Shown in pieces: positions 60,888-64,000 of a DNA stretch of 64,000 bases (the first letter of the stretch is position 1; each line of letters begins with the position of its first letter). Origin of the DNA: Streptomyces sp. 71268. Lineage in GTDB: Bacteria > Actinomycetota > Actinomycetes > Streptomycetales > Streptomycetaceae. The notes under the pieces were generated by a model. The model did no database searches, was not told where the DNA came from, and was given only the letters and a program-made list of their open reading frames with translations. The stretch lies in NCBI RefSeq assembly GCF_029392895.1, contig NZ_CP114200.1, positions 8,252,501 to 8,316,500 of the forward strand, written 5' to 3'. The translations under genes and the position numbers were made by a program.

Positions 60888-62479
60888 CGCCCGCTCCCGG
60901 CCGGGAGGCAGGTCTGGTCGGTGGCCGGCAGCGTGCCGCCCCGCAGGTAGTCGTTGACGGCCCGGTCGGCGCACGGCACGGGGCGCAGGCCCTCGCCGCC
61001 GCGCCCGTACACGCCGTGCGAACGGATCTCGGCGGTGATCAGACGCGAGCCGGTCAGCCTGCGGTGCAACGCCAACGCGCCCTCGTAGGGCACGTTGTTG
61101 TCGCGCCGGGCCTGGAGCATGAGGACGGGCACGTCGTTGCCGATCGCGGTGCCCGGCTCGGCGGGCGCGGTACGCCAGAACGCGCATGGGGCGATCATGC
61201 CGTTGACGAGCGGCCCGAAGACCGGCTGGGTGGCGCGGCTGAGTTGCGTGTTCCGCCAGTAGGTGGCGGGCTCCGTGGGCCAGCCACCCGCCGGCCAGCC
61301 GCCGTCGCCGCACATGAACAGCGCTCCGCCCACCATGCTGTCGGCGAGGTCGGGGGAGCGGAGCAGTTCGAGGAGGCCCGCCAGCTCGGGGCCCGGCTCG
61401 GTCAGCTCGCCGGCGTCGGCCGCGACCAGGTCCCGTACGACGCCGGCCAGCGCCGCGTCGTGCTCCTGGTGCTGGATGAGTTGGCGCAGCAGCAACCGGA
61501 TGAGCGGGGCGTCCAGCCGCTGGCCGTCGACGCGTACGGGGCGCCGCTCGGCGTGGTCGAGCAGCCGCCGCACGCTGGCGCGGACCGCCGCGCCCGTGGT
61601 GCCGAGCCGGTAGGTGGCGTCCCGCCGCGCGGCCCAGCCCGCCCACTCGTCGAGCGCCTCCTCCAGCGGCTCGCCCGCCCGCTGGAACAGCTCGTACTGG
61701 GTGGCCGCCGGGTCGGTCGAGGAGTCGATGACGACGCGGTCGGAGCGGCGCGGGAACATCTGGGTGAACACGGCGCCCAGGTCGGCGCCGTAGGAGACGC
61801 CGAAGTACGACAGCCTGCGCTCGCCGAGCGCGGCCCGGATGACGTCCATGTCGCGGGCGACGTTACGGGTGGAGGCGTGCGGCAGCAGCGTCGCGTTGTC
61901 GCCGTGTTCCCCGCAGCGGCGGGCGGTGTCCCGGGCCGAGCGCACGGTGGCCTCGAAGTCCTGGCGCGGGCTGGTCGTGTCGCCGGGCGGGACGGGCGGC
62001 GAGGCCGGCGCGCAGGAGATGGGGGTGCTCTCGCCGAGGAAGCGCGGGTCGAAGCCGATGAGGTCGTAGCGGTCCGCCTCCTCCCCCAGGGTGGGTCGCA
62101 GGGACAGCGGGTAGGCCAAGCCGGTGCCGCCCGGTCCGCCGGGGTTGGCCAACAGGATGCCGCGCCGCTCGTGCCGGTCCTTGGCCCCGATCCGGGAGAT
62201 GGCCACCTGGATCGTCCGGCCGCCCGGATCGGCGTAGTCGAGCGGCACGCGCACCCGTGCGCACTCGGCTCCGGCCGCGCGCAGCTCCTCCTGCTGGGCC
62301 GAGCAGGGCCCCCAGTCGAGGCGTTGGTGCCGGTAGGCGGCGCCGGTGGCGGCGGGCGCGTGCTGGGCGGAGGTGACCGTGGGCGCGGACCGGGTCGGCT
62401 GGTGTGCCAACGCGGGTACGGCCCCCGCGAGTAAGCCGGTCAGGCCGAGTCCGGCGGCGACTGTCGACGCGATGCGCAT
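60884..62479 (-). CDS. Secreted alpha/beta hydrolase, TAP-like (tripeptidyl aminopeptidase family)
   Basis: A 531-residue secreted hydrolase with a Sec signal peptide (~1-27, ending ALAHQ). The nucleophile elbow is GVSYG in LSYFGVSYGADLG; the oxyanion strand is LLANPGGPGGTGLAYPL. The C-terminal TAP-like segment has VPVLMLQARRDNNVPYEGAL with the acid residue, and SHGVYGRGG with the catalytic His. The family removes N-terminal tripeptides or hydrolyses esters outside the cell. The ATG at 62479 has GAAGGAG upstream. It is first of a two-gene operon. Confidence 0.92.
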   Translation of the reverse strand: MRIASTVAAGLGLTGLLAGAVPALAHQPTRSAPTVTSAQHAPAATGAAYRHQRLDWGPCSAQQEELRAAGAECARVRVPLDYADPGGRTIQVAISRIGAKDRHERRGILLANPGGPGGTGLAYPLSLRPTLGEEADRYDLIGFDPRFLGESTPISCAPASPPVPPGDTTSPRQDFEATVRSARDTARRCGEHGDNATLLPHASTRNVARDMDVIRAALGERRLSYFGVSYGADLGAVFTQMFPRRSDRVVIDSSTDPAATQYELFQRAGEPLEEALDEWAGWAARRDATYRLGTTGAAVRASVRRLLDHAERRPVRVDGQRLDAPLIRLLLRQLIQHQEHDAALAGVVRDLVAADAGELTEPGPELAGLLELLRSPDLADSMVGGALFMCGDGGWPAGGWPTEPATYWRNTQLSRATQPVFGPLVNGMIAPCAFWRTAPAEPGTAIGNDVPVLMLQARRDNNVPYEGALALHRRLTGSRLITAEIRSHGVYGRGGEGLRPVPCADRAVNDYLRGGTLPATDQTCLPAGSGR

Positions 62480-62648
62480 CGTGCTCCTTCGGGGCGAAGT
62501 GGACCGTTGTCGATCACGTGGTGACGACCCGAAAGACGCTAGGAGCGTGCCCGGTGCCAGACCATCGGGCCACCTGGCCGGTGGCGCCGGGGGCAAACCC
62601 CCGGGGCACTTGGCGGGTTGGCGGGATGCGGTGCGGGGCCGAGGTCTG

Positions 62649-63101
62649 CTACGCCCGCCCCGTCCGCACCGGTGGCGGGCTCTGGGCGCCGAACACCCAG
62701 GGAGCGAGGATGACCACCCAGCCGTCGGGGTCCTCGAACGCGACGGCGCCCCGGTCGGGCCAGTAGCGGTTCGCGGCGGACACGGGGTGGTGGCCGTGGG
62801 TGGCCAGGTGGGCCACGGCCGTCGCGACCGCCTCGGGCCCGCGCAGGTACAGCACGAGCTGGTTCTCCGGGTGCGGCTCGGGGATGCGCGGCGGGGAGCC
62901 GTGTTGGGTGATCTCCAGATGGACCGGCGTGTCCGGGAGCCCGAGGACGACGCCGTCGTACCCGTGGTGATCGCGCCACTGGGCCAGTACGGGCAGCCCG
63001 AGGGTGTCGCGGTAGAAGGTGAGGACGTCGTCGTAGCGGGCGGTGGGCCGCGCGAACCGCACGGCGCCCACGTCGAGATGGGCTGGCCAGGAGGCGTTCA
63101 T
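62649..63101 (-). CDS. VOC-superfamily (glyoxalase/dioxygenase-fold) protein
   Basis: A 150-residue single VOC protein. VRFARPTARYDDVLTFYRDTLGLPVL opens the fold, HLEITQHG carries a potential Glu metal ligand, and VAFEDPDGWVVILAPW closes it. Metal ligands are only partly conserved, so it may be a binding or resistance protein rather than an enzyme. It stands alone, upstream of 63101. Confidence 0.85.
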   Translation of the reverse strand: MNASWPAHLDVGAVRFARPTARYDDVLTFYRDTLGLPVLAQWRDHHGYDGVVLGLPDTPVHLEITQHGSPPRIPEPHPENQLVLYLRGPEAVATAVAHLATHGHHPVSAANRYWPDRGAVAFEDPDGWVVILAPWVFGAQSPPPVRTGRA

Positions 63102-63347
63102 GCACCGAATGCTGGCAGGCGCGGACGGCGTACGGCATCCCTCCTTGGGCCTACGACCAGCGGCGGGCCCGTCCTGCGACCGCCGCCGGTGAACCCCGCG
63201 CGACCCCTCCCCTCGCCCTCGGCCGCCGGGCCCGGTCAGGTCGACGGCTCCGCGAGGCGCGCGGGGGCGGTGTGTCGGGTCCGCCGCGCACGGGGGCGCG
63301 GCGGACCCGAGCCAGGGCAGCCCCGGACGCGGCCCGGGGCGGCCGGG

Positions 63348-63425
63348 TCAGCTCTGCGGTCGTTTACCGTGGTTGGCGCCGTTCTTGCGGCGTGCCTTCT
63401 TCTTGCGGCGTCGCTTGGACGACAT
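63348..63425 (-). CDS. Ribosomal protein bL37, 25 residues
   Basis: A 25-residue, strongly basic peptide, MSSKRRRKKKARRKNGANHG followed by KRPQS. The ANHGKRP ending with an Arg/Lys-rich start is the signature of the tiny actinobacterial large-subunit protein known as bL37. The ATG at 63425 has GAGGAGGG ~7 nt upstream. It is too short for most gene finders and easily missed. It stands alone between the VOC gene and the secreted protein. Confidence 0.85.
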   Translation of the reverse strand: MSSKRRRKKKARRKNGANHGKRPQS

Positions 63426-63792
63426 GTCATCCCTCCTCGTGGTGTCGGGGCCGTTCACCCCATGGTGAGCGCTTTGTCGGCTCCCCACCCTTTTACTCGC
63501 CTTCGCGGCGCACCGTCGGACGATCAGGGCGCGCCCCCGGCGCTGCCGTTCCGCGCCGGCCATCCGGGTGAGGACGGGCGCCGGGCCGGCGGCGCGCGAG
63601 GGAACTGACGCGCCCCCGGGGCGACGCGTCACGGCGCGCGGGGCGAGGGCTCCGTCAGCGGCCCATTAGCACGACCGCACCGTTCATTTGGCGGTTGATC
63701 CACAATCTCCCCACATACCCTCCAGAAAACGGGAGTTCGTGCGAAGATTCCGTCCCCGGGCCGACCGGGCCGGGGTGACAAGGGGAAACAAC
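63426..63792. other. Divergent promoter region at the right edge
   Basis: About 365 bp between bL37 and the last gene. It contains slightly A/T-richer DNA at ~63660-63740 that probably holds the promoter of the secreted-protein gene. No hairpin or gene was recognised. Confidence 0.45.
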
Positions 63793-64000
63793 GTGATACC
63801 TACGACCTTCAGATCCGCTGTCGGGGCGGCCCTGACGGTGGCCGTCTCGGCCGTACTGCTGCCGGCGACGGCCGCGAACGCGGCGGACGGGACGAAGGCA
63901 CAGCCGCGCACGGCGAACGCCGCGACGATCGAGTCCTTCAGCCGCATCGCCGACGCCGTGCTCACCGAGCGCACGGCCGCCATCGTGGACGGCAAGCCCG
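63793..64000 (+). CDS. Secreted protein, N-terminal fragment (3' end outside window)
   Basis: The first 69 codons of a gene that continues past the edge. The GTG start at 63793 has AAGGGGA 7 nt upstream. A signal peptide is clear: short basic start, hydrophobic core VGAALTVAVSAVLLPATA, cleavage near ANAA-D at ~31. The mature start ATIESFSRIADAVLTERTAAI resembles Streptomyces amidase-domain secreted proteins, but too little is present to assign a function. Confidence 0.75.
   Translation, partial: MIPTTFRSAVGAALTVAVSAVLLPATAANAADGTKAQPRTANAATIESFSRIADAVLTERTAAIVDGKP

Overview
The window is very GC-rich, uses mostly ATG and GTG starts with clear GGAGG-type ribosome binding sites, and carries families that are characteristic of Streptomyces: WhiJ-like XRE/DUF397 pairs, FG-GAP and M23 secreted proteins, DUF5133, and TAP-type hydrolases. 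It is best read as a chromosomal segment of a streptomycete. No rRNA, tRNA, CRISPR array or transposase was recognised.

Layout. Positions 1-3.7 kb hold the end of an ABC exporter, then an ArsR-type repressor with a two-site palindromic operator and an MFS transporter. 3.9-11.6 kb hold a large Pro/Ala-rich protein, a DeoR regulator and a polyol/sugar operon of a lipoprotein, two permeases and a zinc dehydrogenase, without its own ATPase. 11.7-16.1 kb is a non-homologous end-joining block: Ku, a PHP-domain protein, the LigD-type polymerase domain and a stand-alone ATP-dependent ligase. 16.1-18.9 kb is a WhiJ-like developmental module: RsbW-type ATP-binding protein, XRE regulator, DUF397 and a methyltransferase. 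19-26 kb holds secreted proteins (FG-GAP protein, M23 peptidase, TNT-domain protein), a beta-lactamase-fold hydrolase and small genes. The TNT gene is followed after 6 bp by a small gene that may be its immunity partner.

26-42.2 kb is the most unusual part. It contains a nucleotide-sugar 6-dehydrogenase, two translationally coupled DegT/DnrJ-type enzymes (one without the PLP lysine), a polyprenyl diphosphate synthase, an AAA/LuxR regulator, a four-gene operon (two FAD oxidoreductases, a UbiA-family enzyme, an adenylate-forming ligase) and a divergent MMPL exporter. Together these look like a biosynthetic locus for an isoprenoid-derived, perhaps amino-sugar-linked, product. I cannot assign it to a known compound.

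42.3-46.7 kb hold a subtilisin-like protease, a second end-joining locus (LigD-type ligase and 3'-phosphoesterase as two overlapping genes), a DUF5133 protein and a CBS protein. 47-64 kb is ordinary accessory and metabolic content: epimerase, two small acidic proteins, formaldehyde-dehydrogenase-like enzyme, NB-ARC/TPR regulator, SUKH-family protein, three GNAT acetyltransferases, a PAS/GAF/PP2C phosphatase, an SDR, a translationally coupled serine hydrolase/TAP hydrolase pair, a VOC protein, the tiny ribosomal protein bL37, and the start of a secreted protein at the right edge. Long perfect hairpins without a U-tract mark the ends of many transcription units, especially between converging genes.
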